A DNA stretch of 32,018 nt from positions 1 through 32,018 of the forward strand of contig NZ_NUGT01000024.1 in the NCBI RefSeq assembly GCF_002574545.1. The letters run 5' to 3'. Below are positions 25,383 through 32,018 of this stretch, one piece after another. Source of the DNA: Bacillus sp. AFS055030. GTDB taxonomy: Bacteria > Bacillota > Bacilli > Bacillales > Bacillaceae_G. Made by a program: the position numbers and the translations under genes. Numbering within the stretch: position 1 is the stretch's first letter; every line of letters starts with the position of its first letter. Under the pieces are notes generated by a model. That model ran no database searches, was not told the origin of the DNA, and saw nothing but the letters and a program-made list of their open reading frames with translations.

Positions 25383-26747
25383 TTAGTCTGTTTTTTGGTA
25401 AATTAAATGCAGACCTATTTCCTTTAGTGAGAGAAGTTTGGTCCATTTGATTAAGTTTTGTATGATGGCGGTCATCAAAATTTGTCTTTTTACTTTGTGA
25501 ACTCCTCGGTATCGTGCGTAACGTAAGCCGTGGAGTTCTTTACTTTGCGCAAAACTTAACTCAACGGTTGAAGGTCTTACTGACTTTAATATCTTTCCTC
25601 GAATTGATAGTCTTTGTTCCCTTAATTCATCGTAAATTGGTTGATTAACTGAAATTCTTAAAACCCGATCATCTTTTTTCGTGAATGGACAATTAAAACA
25701 GCTACCTTTGTCAGGCTTAAACTCATGATAGCCTTGTCTAGTAGTAGTTTTATAACGAAAAGGAACACCACAAGGACAGGCGTATAGGTCTTCATTTACT
25801 CTTTGAAAATTAGACTTTCTACATTCTTTATGTTCCTTACTTGGAAATCTACGATGAGAGATATAAGCAAATATCCCACGTTTGAATAAACCTTCGGCAA
25901 ATCTTGAATTATAGTAGCCCGCATCAACAGCGATTTCGTTGGAATAATATCCAAGCCTATCTTTTAATGAATCTAACTGATCTAATAAAACTCTATGCCC
26001 AGGAACATTCGCACTCGTGACATGAGTATCGATTATAAAATTATGTAAAGAATCAACTACTCGGTGCTCAAAATATGCAAAGCGACCTCGTTCATCATGT
26101 TTAACTGATAATCTTGCATCACCATCAACGGGACTAAGTAAAACGCGTTTCAGTTCAGCTTTATTTCCTTTAGGTTTAAGTAATTTAATACCGTGTTTTT
26201 GTCTACTCTCGTTTACTTTTTTTAAAGTATCTAGATCTTCCTCAATGATGACTTCTTTGATCCATACATCACGTTTTCGTTTATTTGCATTCGCTTTTAA
26301 TTCTGTTTCATCTGCCACCCAAGTTTCATTCGCAATAAATCCATCTATATTAATTAAATTTACTACATAGTGAAAGAAAGCTTCCCAAACCTCGTTATTT
26401 TTCAAACGATGATTAAGAAACTTTGAAATAGTCGAATGACAAGGTATTTTTTTATCAGGTGAAATCCCTAAAAACCAACGATAAGTAGCATTTTGTTTGA
26501 CTTGTTTACAAGTGAATCGAACAGAGCGAAACCCTTCAATATATTGTATCAATAGTATCTTTACTAGTATCAGTGGATCAATTGATGGTCTGCCAACAGT
26601 TGACCGATAGAAAGGTTCAATAAGTTGATATAAATAATTCCAATTAATTGCCTTATCAATTTTTACAACATGGTGCTCCTCATCAATCATATTCTCATAA
26701 AGTTTGCGATTTTTTGCGATGTCTAAGTTCTCTTGATAGTAGTACAT
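25383..26747 (-). CDS. IS1182-family transposase
   Basis: The start is ATG 26747 with AAGGGGG 7 nt upstream; a longer reading from 26855 would run into the flanking terminator outside the IS. The product has 454 residues. The N-terminal part (about 20-120) is a DUF772-type domain (GRPSIDPLILVKILLIQYIE, CHSTISKFLNHRL). A DDE-type catalytic region follows (WVADETELKANANKR, IAVDAGYYNS). The C-terminal section has paired cysteines (ACPCGVPF, CFNCPF) as in DDE_Tnp_1_6 proteins. No frameshift or stop is seen, so the element may be active. Confidence 0.92.
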   Translation of the reverse strand: MYYYQENLDIAKNRKLYENMIDEEHHVVKIDKAINWNYLYQLIEPFYRSTVGRPSIDPLILVKILLIQYIEGFRSVRFTCKQVKQNATYRWFLGISPDKKIPCHSTISKFLNHRLKNNEVWEAFFHYVVNLINIDGFIANETWVADETELKANANKRKRDVWIKEVIIEEDLDTLKKVNESRQKHGIKLLKPKGNKAELKRVLLSPVDGDARLSVKHDERGRFAYFEHRVVDSLHNFIIDTHVTSANVPGHRVLLDQLDSLKDRLGYYSNEIAVDAGYYNSRFAEGLFKRGIFAYISHRRFPSKEHKECRKSNFQRVNEDLYACPCGVPFRYKTTTRQGYHEFKPDKGSCFNCPFTKKDDRVLRISVNQPIYDELREQRLSIRGKILKSVRPSTVELSFAQSKELHGLRYARYRGVHKVKRQILMTAIIQNLIKWTKLLSLKEIGLHLIYQKTD

Positions 26748-26794
26748 AAAAAATCCCCCTTGTAGTAATAATTTTCCTACAAAGGGGATTTTTT
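26748..26794 (-). promoter_or_regulatory. Insulating hairpin covering the transposase ribosome binding site
   Basis: 18-bp arms (26748-26765 and 26777-26794) with one G-U-type mismatch lie immediately before the ATG. On the minus strand the second arm contains AAGGGGG and ends in six T. In an mRNA entering from outside the IS, the stem would hide the ribosome binding site and could terminate transcription. A transcript started inside the loop or second arm would escape. Such protection against read-through is known from other IS families. Confidence 0.65.
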
Positions 26795-26844
26795 CTAAAA
26801 TAATATGCTTAGATCTATTGACTAAGTTGTTTTTCAACACTCTG

Positions 26845-26877
26845 AGAAAAGACATTGTAGTTCACAATGTCTTTTTT
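26845..26877. terminator. Right copy of the duplicated terminator, now ending the iron-uptake operon
   Basis: Identical to 25276-25308 over 33 bp (34 if the following C is counted). On the minus strand it lies 8 bp beyond the stop of the last permease gene and ends in TTTTCT, so it serves as that operon's terminator. Confidence 0.88.
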
Positions 26878-26884
26878 CTATGGA

Positions 26885-27895
26885 TTAAGCCTTTTTTAGA
26901 ATTAAGTAGACAAAATAAGGTCCACCGATTAGGGCTACTATAATCCCTGCTGGTATTCCTTCTGGATCGACTAAGTTTCTTCCGATTGTGTCGGCAACTA
27001 ATAGTAATAATCCACCAATTAAAATTGCAATCGGAATAAATAATTGATTTCTTGGTCCAACTAAGCTTTTGGCAATATGTGGTGCCATTAATCCGATAAA
27101 CGCTATTCCTCCTGTTACAGAAACAGCAGATGCTGCTAATGCGACTGCTGCTAACATTAAAACAATTCTTTCCTTTTCTAATGAGACTCCTACCCCAATT
27201 GCAACAGGCTCATTTAAATTAAGAAGGTTCAATATATTTGCCTTATATAGGGTAAAAGGAATTAATACAATTAACCAAGGTAAGAATGCCCAAATAAACG
27301 GCCAATCTGTTCCCCATATATTGCCTGCTAACCATTTTGCAATAAAATCTACTTTAGCACGTTCTGCAGATGAAATTAATACAATCATGATGCCTGAAAG
27401 AGCCATCGAGAAACCAATACCTACTAAAACTAATCTGATAGGTTGTAAACCTGAATTTTTCTTATAAGAAAATATGTAAATAATCATTGCTGTAGCAACA
27501 GCCCCACAAAAACCAACGATTGGGATTAAATAGACAAACGATCCTGCTTCAATTGGAAAGTATAAAAAGAATACTGTGATAGCGACACCTGCACCAGCGT
27601 TAAAACCTAGTATTCCGGGCTCAGCCATTTCATTTCGTGTTACACCTTGCAAAATTGCACCAGATAAAGCTAGTGCCATTCCCGCCATTAAAGTTATCAA
27701 CATTCTAGGTAATCGAATTGAAAAGATTACAAACTCTTCTTTAAATGTACCATCCCCTAAAAAGGTTGGAATTAATCTACTATATGGTATTGCTGAAAAT
27801 CCCATTCCCATTCCAATAAACATTGTTAAAAGAATAAGAATAAAGAGTATCAACAGAATTAGCCTTTGTTTTCTAAGGACAGTAGGATGGATCAT
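26885..27895 (-). CDS. Ferric-siderophore ABC transporter permease (FecCD family, FhuG-like)
   Basis: A 336-residue membrane protein with about nine to ten helices. FecCD-family signatures include FSIRLPRMLITLMAGMALAL, GAILQGVTRNEMAEPGILG, FIGLMAPHIAKSLVGPRNQ and DPEGIPAGIIVALIGGPYFV. The GLMAPH loop contacts the ATPase. It pairs with the other permease to form the channel through which ferric siderophore enters the cytoplasm. The start ATG overlaps the upstream stop by 4 nt (ATGA), with GGAGG inside the upstream gene, so the two are translationally coupled. It is the last gene of the Fur-controlled operon. The siderophore cannot be named from sequence. Confidence 0.92.
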   Translation of the reverse strand: MIHPTVLRKQRLILLILFILILLTMFIGMGMGFSAIPYSRLIPTFLGDGTFKEEFVIFSIRLPRMLITLMAGMALALSGAILQGVTRNEMAEPGILGFNAGAGVAITVFFLYFPIEAGSFVYLIPIVGFCGAVATAMIIYIFSYKKNSGLQPIRLVLVGIGFSMALSGIMIVLISSAERAKVDFIAKWLAGNIWGTDWPFIWAFLPWLIVLIPFTLYKANILNLLNLNEPVAIGVGVSLEKERIVLMLAAVALAASAVSVTGGIAFIGLMAPHIAKSLVGPRNQLFIPIAILIGGLLLLVADTIGRNLVDPEGIPAGIIVALIGGPYFVYLILKKA

Positions 27896-28902
27896 GAGAA
27901 TTCTTTGCCTCCTTTATGTACGATAAATAGAAAGAAAGGAAGGCCAATCATTGCAACAATCGCTGCAACTGGTGTTTCATAAGGTATATTAATTGTTCGC
28001 CCAAGTGTATCTGCCAAAAGTAAGAATGTGGCACCAAAAATAGCAGACATTGGAATAATAAATCGGTAATCCGTTCCAACGAATCCACGTACCATGTGAG
28101 GTACCATCAAACCTAGAAATGCCATATTTCCGACTAAAGCAACTGCCGCGCCAGCCAGTAAAACGATTACTACAAATAGGATTGCTTTGATTCTTAGGAT
28201 GTTTTGACCTAAACCTACAGCAACCTCTTCATTTAAACTAAGTATTGTTAATTGGCGTGCTAAGAAAATTGCTACGAGAATACCGACTATAATAAAAGGC
28301 GTTATCGTTTTTACTTGCCCCCAAGAAGTACCAACTAATCCACCTGAAGTCCACATTGAAATATTTTGAGATAGTTTAAAGTAAATCCCCACTCCTTCAG
28401 CAATAGCAGTTAAAAAGCCTGTAACAGCTGCCCCCGCTAATACGATACGTAATGGAGAAAAGCCGCCTTTTTTCGCTGTAGCAATACTAAAAACGATTAG
28501 TGAACCTACTGCTGCACCAATAAAACAAGCGATCATAATTCCAAAATAATTTACTTTAGGTAAAAAAGCCATTGTTAGTGCTAAAGCTGCATTTGCTCCT
28601 GCTGTTAAGCCGAGTAAACCTGGATCGGCAAGTGGATTTCTTGTCATCCCTTGCATAATAGCGCCTGCTACTGCAAGAGCTGCCCCAACAAATATTGCTG
28701 CCACCTCTCGAGGTAACCTTAATTCTCTTATAATAGAAATCTGTTGACTAGTCATGTTTGTAAAAATCGCATGCCATACATCGCCAACAGTTGTATCTGC
28801 TGCGCCAAAAACAATCGCAATTACAAACATAACGATAAAAATGATAATCCCCACTATTAATTTTAAAAAAAATGGAACAAAACCTCTTTTTTTGTGTGTC
28901 AT
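27892..28902 (-). CDS. Ferric-siderophore ABC transporter permease (FecCD family, FhuB-like)
   Basis: A 336-residue membrane protein. Signatures are IIRELRLPREVAAIFVGAAL, GAIMQGMTRNPLADPGLLG, FLGLMVPHMVRGFVGTDYR and INIPYETPVAAIVAMIGLPF. It forms a heterodimeric channel with the following permease, which it resembles throughout, indicating an old duplication. ATG 28902 is preceded by GAGAGG at a short distance. A 107-bp gap with a hairpin separates it from the binding-protein gene, so it may be made in smaller amounts than the lipoprotein, as is usual for ABC importers. Confidence 0.92.
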   Translation of the reverse strand: MTHKKRGFVPFFLKLIVGIIIFIVMFVIAIVFGAADTTVGDVWHAIFTNMTSQQISIIRELRLPREVAAIFVGAALAVAGAIMQGMTRNPLADPGLLGLTAGANAALALTMAFLPKVNYFGIMIACFIGAAVGSLIVFSIATAKKGGFSPLRIVLAGAAVTGFLTAIAEGVGIYFKLSQNISMWTSGGLVGTSWGQVKTITPFIIVGILVAIFLARQLTILSLNEEVAVGLGQNILRIKAILFVVIVLLAGAAVALVGNMAFLGLMVPHMVRGFVGTDYRFIIPMSAIFGATFLLLADTLGRTINIPYETPVAAIVAMIGLPFFLFIVHKGGKEFS

Positions 28903-28969
28903 TAGCCTCTCATCTTCTCTTTATAGAATGTCTTATAGACTACATAAAATTATTGGTCAATTTCTAAAT

Positions 28970-29005
28970 AATAAGAGTAGGAATAATAGCATCCCTACTC
29001 TTATT
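28970..29005 (-). terminator. Stem-loop between binding-protein and permease genes
   Basis: A perfect 12-bp stem (AATAAGAGTAGG, 28970-28981; CCTACTCTTATT, 28994-29005) just after the lipoprotein stop. There is no good U-tract on the minus strand, so it is probably a partial terminator or a 3'-end stabiliser favouring binding-protein expression. Confidence 0.65.
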
Positions 29006-29009
29006 TTAG

Positions 29010-29930
29010 TTAATTACCTAAAAATTGCTTTTTAAAGAATTCTAATTGCATGTCTAATGTATCTGGATCATTGAAGTAGAATTCACTTCCATTTACTTCA
29101 AAAACGTGCTTATTCTTTACTGCTGGTGTATTTTTATAAGTATCTGTTTTTTCTACTGAAGTATCAGTTTGATCAAATTTACTGAAGATTACATAGTCTC
29201 CCATAAATTCTGGTAATACTTCTAATGAAATTGCAAAGTATCCTGGTTTCAATGCGTTTTCTTCAACTTTTTTAGGCATTTTTAATTTCATTTCTTGGAA
29301 TAGAATTTCTGTTCCACGACCCCAGTTGTTACCATATACATAAAGCTGCTTGTCGAATTTTTCAATGACAGAAACTGTTGTGTCTGGACCAATTTTAGCT
29401 TTAATCTCTTCTCCGGCCTTTTGTGCACGAGCTTTAAAGTCATCTACCCACGCCTTAGCTTCTTTTTCTTTGTTTAATAATTTACCAATTTCAATATGTT
29501 GAGTTAAGTAATCTACTTTGCCGTAAGTATAAACTACAGTAGGTGCAATTTTCTTTAATTTATCAATGTTTTTAACATTATCTAAACCAATAATTAAATC
29601 TGGATTTAGTTCGATAATTTTTTCAATGTTTTCATCTGATACTTCTTGAGCATTTTTTAATTTTTCAGACCAGCGAGGATTCGCTTTAGACCATGAATCA
29701 ACCCCAACAATATTAACGCCTAAAGACATGACATTACCTGCAAATGAAGATAACACAACTACACGTTTAGGATTAGCTGGGACTTTAACTGGACCACTTT
29801 GTGATTGATATGTAATCGTTCCGGACTTTTTTGGTTCTTTCTTTGAGTCTTCTGTACTTGATGCCCCTTTACTACATGCACTAATAACTAGCACGAATAT
29901 TAAAAGAAATGGTATTAAGATTTTCTTCAT
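29010..29930 (-). CDS. Iron-siderophore substrate-binding lipoprotein
   Basis: A 306-residue lipoprotein: basic start, hydrophobic core, and lipobox LVISAC with the lipidated Cys at 19, followed by an SKGASSTEDSKKE linker. The periplasmic-binding-protein class III (FecB/BtuF) domain is visible in VPANPKRVVVLSSFAGNVMS, LGVNIVGVD, NIEKIIELNPDLIIG and the C-terminal LDMQLEFFKKQF. It captures ferric siderophore at the outer face of the membrane and passes it to the permease pair. Its start lies within the end of the ATPase gene (50-nt overlap) with GGAGAAGAG upstream. The siderophore is not identifiable, although the general type fits hydroxamate or carboxylate ligands of Bacillus. Confidence 0.92.
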   Translation of the reverse strand: MKKILIPFLLIFVLVISACSKGASSTEDSKKEPKKSGTITYQSQSGPVKVPANPKRVVVLSSFAGNVMSLGVNIVGVDSWSKANPRWSEKLKNAQEVSDENIEKIIELNPDLIIGLDNVKNIDKLKKIAPTVVYTYGKVDYLTQHIEIGKLLNKEKEAKAWVDDFKARAQKAGEEIKAKIGPDTTVSVIEKFDKQLYVYGNNWGRGTEILFQEMKLKMPKKVEENALKPGYFAISLEVLPEFMGDYVIFSKFDQTDTSVEKTDTYKNTPAVKNKHVFEVNGSEFYFNDPDTLDMQLEFFKKQFLGN

Positions 29931-30726
29931 TTTTCTCTTCTCCTCTAAGTAAATTGTATGTTATGCACATTGGTTTATTTGTTCTTGGATCTCTTCCAAT
30001 CACTGCATCAATTGAAAAAACTTTTTTTAGCACTTCATGTGAAATGACTTCTTCGCAAGAACCTGCTTTTACGATTTCTCCATCTTTAAGTGCGATGATG
30101 TAATCTGCAAATCGAGCTGCTTGATTTAGGTCATGTAAGACCATTACAATCGTCCGTTCTTGCGTTTGATTCAGCTTTTGTAACAGCTCCAAAATTTCGA
30201 GCTGATGAGCTAAATCTAAATATGTAGTAGGCTCATCAAGGAAAATGATTTCAGTTTCTTGAGCTAAAGCCATTGCAATCCAAACTCGTTGACGTTGACC
30301 TCCAGAAAGTGAATCAACTGCTTGATATTTATATTCCTTAGTTCCTGTAACCTCGAGTGCCCAGTCAATTACTTCACTATCTTTTTGCGTTAATCTGCCA
30401 AAACCACTTTGATATGGGAATCGACCATAAGATACTAGTTCACCTACTGTTAAACCACTTGCACTCTCTGGTGTTTGAGGAAGAATCGCCATCTTTTTAG
30501 CTAGTAATTTAGTATTCTCTGAAGCAATGTTTTCCCCATCTAAAATAATCGTTCCGGATTGATGCGAAATTATTCTTGTAATCGCCTTCAAAAGAGTCGA
30601 TTTACCGCATCCATTTGAACCGATGATTGTTGTAATTTGTTTATCCGGAATTTTTATATTAAGGTCTTTTACAATCAAACGATCACCATAACCAATGGTC
30701 AACTCATTAGTAAATAACCGCACCAT
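29881..30726 (-). CDS. Ferric-siderophore ABC transporter ATPase (FecE/FhuC-like)
   Basis: The start is ATG 30726, with GGAGG 7 nt upstream; the ATG at 30759 would add 11 residues ahead of that ribosome binding site and is rejected. The product has 281 residues with complete motifs: Walker A GSNGCGKST (36-44), Q-loop ILPQT (Q84), signature LSGGQRQR (140-147), Walker B IIFLDEP (160-166) and H-loop VLHD (H198). It powers import of ferric siderophores from the cytoplasmic side. It is the first gene of the operon and follows a sigma-A promoter and Fur box. Its last 50 nt overlap the lipoprotein gene, so those two are translationally coupled. Confidence 0.93.
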   Translation of the reverse strand: MVRLFTNELTIGYGDRLIVKDLNIKIPDKQITTIIGSNGCGKSTLLKAITRIISHQSGTIILDGENIASENTKLLAKKMAILPQTPESASGLTVGELVSYGRFPYQSGFGRLTQKDSEVIDWALEVTGTKEYKYQAVDSLSGGQRQRVWIAMALAQETEIIFLDEPTTYLDLAHQLEILELLQKLNQTQERTIVMVLHDLNQAARFADYIIALKDGEIVKAGSCEEVISHEVLKKVFSIDAVIGRDPRTNKPMCITYNLLRGEEKNEENLNTISFNIRASY

Positions 30727-30763
30727 ATACTGACCTCCATTCATTAATATTTTAACCATTAGT

Positions 30764-30782
30764 GATAATGATAATTATTATC
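30764..30782. promoter_or_regulatory. Fur box of the transporter operon
   Basis: GATAATGATAATTATTATC is very close to the 19-bp Fur consensus. It lies 12-30 nt downstream of the predicted transcription start of the transporter operon, where a bound repressor would block transcription when iron is plentiful. Confidence 0.9.
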
Positions 30783-30800
30783 ATTAGCTATTACTACGTA

Positions 30801-30829
30801 AATATAAGTGCATTTACTAATATTGTCAA
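30801..30829 (-). promoter_or_regulatory. Sigma-A promoter of the iron-transport operon
   Basis: On the minus strand TTGACA (30829-30824), 17 bp, TATATT (30806-30801), directly upstream of the Fur box. Confidence 0.8.
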
Positions 30830-30850
30830 TATTAATTTTTCGTGAAGTCA

Positions 30851-30898
30851 TTGAAAAATTCTCAAAAATGGTTTATATTTTATTGAGAATGATAATCA
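30851..30898 (+). promoter_or_regulatory. Sigma-A promoter and Fur box of the reductase gene
   Basis: TTGAAA (30851-30856), 17 bp, TATATT (30874-30879). TGAGAATGATAATCA (30884-30898) follows directly and matches the 7-1-7 Fur consensus except for two positions. The reductase is thus probably iron-repressed together with the divergent transporter. Confidence 0.8.
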
Positions 30899-30927
30899 AT
30901 GACAGAATATTCTGGAGTGAGTACATA

Positions 30928-31977
30928 ATGAACATGAACGATCTTTATGATGTAACAGTAATCGGAGGAGGTCCTGCTGGCCTTTACTCTGCCTTTTATA
31001 GTGGTTTACGAGAAATGAAAACAAAAATAATCGAATTTCAGTCTGAATTAGGCGGTAAAGTTCATTGTTATCCTGAAAAGGTGATTTGGGATGTTGGAGG
31101 ACAACCACCAATCCCTGGCGAGAGATTTATCAAACAAATCGTTCAGCAAGGATTAACTTTTGATCCCACTGTTGTGTTAAATGAAAAAGTAGACACAATC
31201 GCTCGTGACGAGAATGGCATTTTTGTTTTACATACAGCTTCAGGTCAAAAACATTATTCTAAAACTGTTATTGTTGCGGTTGGAAGCGGTATTTTAAACC
31301 CAACCAAGCTACAAATAGACGGTGCAGAAAGATTCGAAGTTTCAAATTTAAACTATACAGTAAAATCACTTAAACATTTCCGAAATAAAACTGTCATCGT
31401 TTCTGGTGGTGGTAACTCTGCAATTGATTGGGCTAATGAGTTAGAGCCGATTGCTAAAAAAGTTTATTTGACTTACCGAAAAGACGCTCTAAAGGGTCAT
31501 GAAGCACAAGTATCTCAATTAATGAATAGTTCAGTCGAATGTCTTTTCAATACATCTATTACGAAATTAATTGCTGGTGAAAATCATGAAGAAATAGAAA
31601 AGGTTGAACTGACAAATAATGAAACTGGTGAAATTTCTCATTTGGCAATTGATGAAGTCATCATAAACCACGGTTATGAACAAGATACTTCTTTATTAAA
31701 TAACAGTGAAATTAAAGTAGAAATGATTCAAGATTACTATATTAAAGGGAATACAACGAGTGAAACTTCAATTGAAGGGATTTATGCAGCTGGAGACATT
31801 CTAATGCATGAAGGAAAGTTACAATTAATTGCTGGCGCATTTCAAGATGCTGCTAATGCTGTTAATAAAGCGAAGCAATATATCCAACCAGATGCTAGTA
31901 GCGCAGCAATGGTTTCATCACATAATGAAGTATTTAAACAACGAAATCGTGAATTAATTAAACAGATGATGAACTAA
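30928..31977 (+). CDS. FAD-dependent ferredoxin/flavodoxin-NADP reductase-like protein (YcgT/YumC family)
   Basis: The start is ATG 30928 (GGAG 10 nt upstream). An ORF open from 30808 includes the promoter and Fur box and cannot be translated in full. The product has 349 residues. An FAD-binding Rossmann motif is at the N-terminus (VTVIGGGPAGLYSAFYSG), an NADPH-binding motif in the middle (VIVSGGGNSAIDWANELEP), and the FAD-closing motif GIYAAGD near the end. There is no CxxC pair, so it is not a thioredoxin reductase. B. subtilis has two such enzymes, YumC and YcgT, the latter in the Fur regulon. Here it is divergent from a ferric-siderophore transporter under its own Fur box. A role in supplying electrons for iron release from imported siderophore is plausible but inferred. 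Confidence 0.88.
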   Translation: MNMNDLYDVTVIGGGPAGLYSAFYSGLREMKTKIIEFQSELGGKVHCYPEKVIWDVGGQPPIPGERFIKQIVQQGLTFDPTVVLNEKVDTIARDENGIFVLHTASGQKHYSKTVIVAVGSGILNPTKLQIDGAERFEVSNLNYTVKSLKHFRNKTVIVSGGGNSAIDWANELEPIAKKVYLTYRKDALKGHEAQVSQLMNSSVECLFNTSITKLIAGENHEEIEKVELTNNETGEISHLAIDEVIINHGYEQDTSLLNNSEIKVEMIQDYYIKGNTTSETSIEGIYAAGDILMHEGKLQLIAGAFQDAANAVNKAKQYIQPDASSAAMVSSHNEVFKQRNRELIKQMMN

Positions 31978-32018
31978 TCTTAACAAATTTTTAGTTTTCT
32001 AATAGCTCAAAAACGAAT

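Larger units (their letters stand above)
25309..26844 (-). mobile_element. Complete IS1182-family insertion sequence
   Basis: About 1536 bp with imperfect inverted ends (left CACGCTGTTGAAAAA, right read inwards CAGAGTGTTGAAAAA; 12 of 15 match). It is flanked by 33-bp direct repeats (25276-25308, 26845-26877; boundaries uncertain by 1 bp). The repeat is a full terminator hairpin, which fits reports that IS1182 elements target palindromic terminators and make long target duplications. Inside are one intact transposase gene, a terminator at 25338-25366 and an insulating hairpin at its start. The intact ORF and perfect repeats suggest recent insertion. Confidence 0.88.

Noticed and set aside
27069-27926. 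Two long plus-strand ORFs (132 and 116 codons)
   Set aside because: They are antisense to the well-supported permease gene and reflect its codon pattern.
30808-30927. N-terminal 40-residue extension of the reductase
   Set aside because: It includes the -35, -10 and Fur box, so it cannot be fully transcribed; ATG 30928 matches the family start.

Overview
The window looks like chromosomal DNA of an aerobic, low-GC, Gram-positive member of the Bacillaceae. Strong AGGAGG-type ribosome binding sites, T-tailed terminators, occasional TTG/GTG starts, a sigV-rsiV-oatA set, an xpt purine riboswitch, Fur boxes and a heterocycloanthracin-type cluster all point to Bacillus or a close relative. The exact genus cannot be fixed from the sequence alone.

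Layout. 1-1.6 kb: a gene-free stretch with what looks like the relic end of an IS1182-type element, then a minus-strand pair (GIY-YIG-like protein and a zinc-finger/HTH/DUF2087 regulator) with a palindromic candidate operator. 2.1-7.5 kb: a cell-wall defence block with a membrane-anchored polysaccharide deacetylase, sigma factor SigV, its lysozyme-receptor anti-sigma factor RsiV, an overlapping 37-codon leader ORF, and the peptidoglycan O-acetyltransferase OatA. 7.6-13.4 kb: a 1384-residue secreted subtilase ending in a dockerin-like module, divergent from an XRE-HTH/TPR regulator of RRNPP type. 13.4-15.1 kb: a GC-rich structured repeat in two copies, a VanY/LdcB-type carboxypeptidase, and a 55-codon membrane peptide gene.

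15.4-21.3 kb: a compact thiazole/oxazole-modified peptide (TOMM) cluster on the minus strand. The order of transcription is precursor (Cys/Gly-rich with duplicated 9-residue units), a hairpin, an ocin-ThiF-like F protein, an E1-like/YcaO cyclodehydratase, and a SagB-type dehydrogenase. No dedicated ABC transporter or protease is present; an unknown four-helix membrane protein lies just upstream. 22.1-24.4 kb: an AtxA/Mga-type PRD regulator and an HD-GYP protein, preceded by two copies of a 19-bp palindrome spaced 99 bp apart and by a Rex/FNR-like site.

24.5-32 kb: a guanine-type riboswitch and xpt; an IS1182-family element that landed in a terminator and duplicated it as a 33-bp target repeat; then a Fur-controlled ferric-siderophore ABC transporter (ATPase, binding lipoprotein, two permeases) divergent from a YcgT/YumC-type flavoprotein reductase. 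Both of these promoters are good sigma-A matches, each followed directly by a Fur box.
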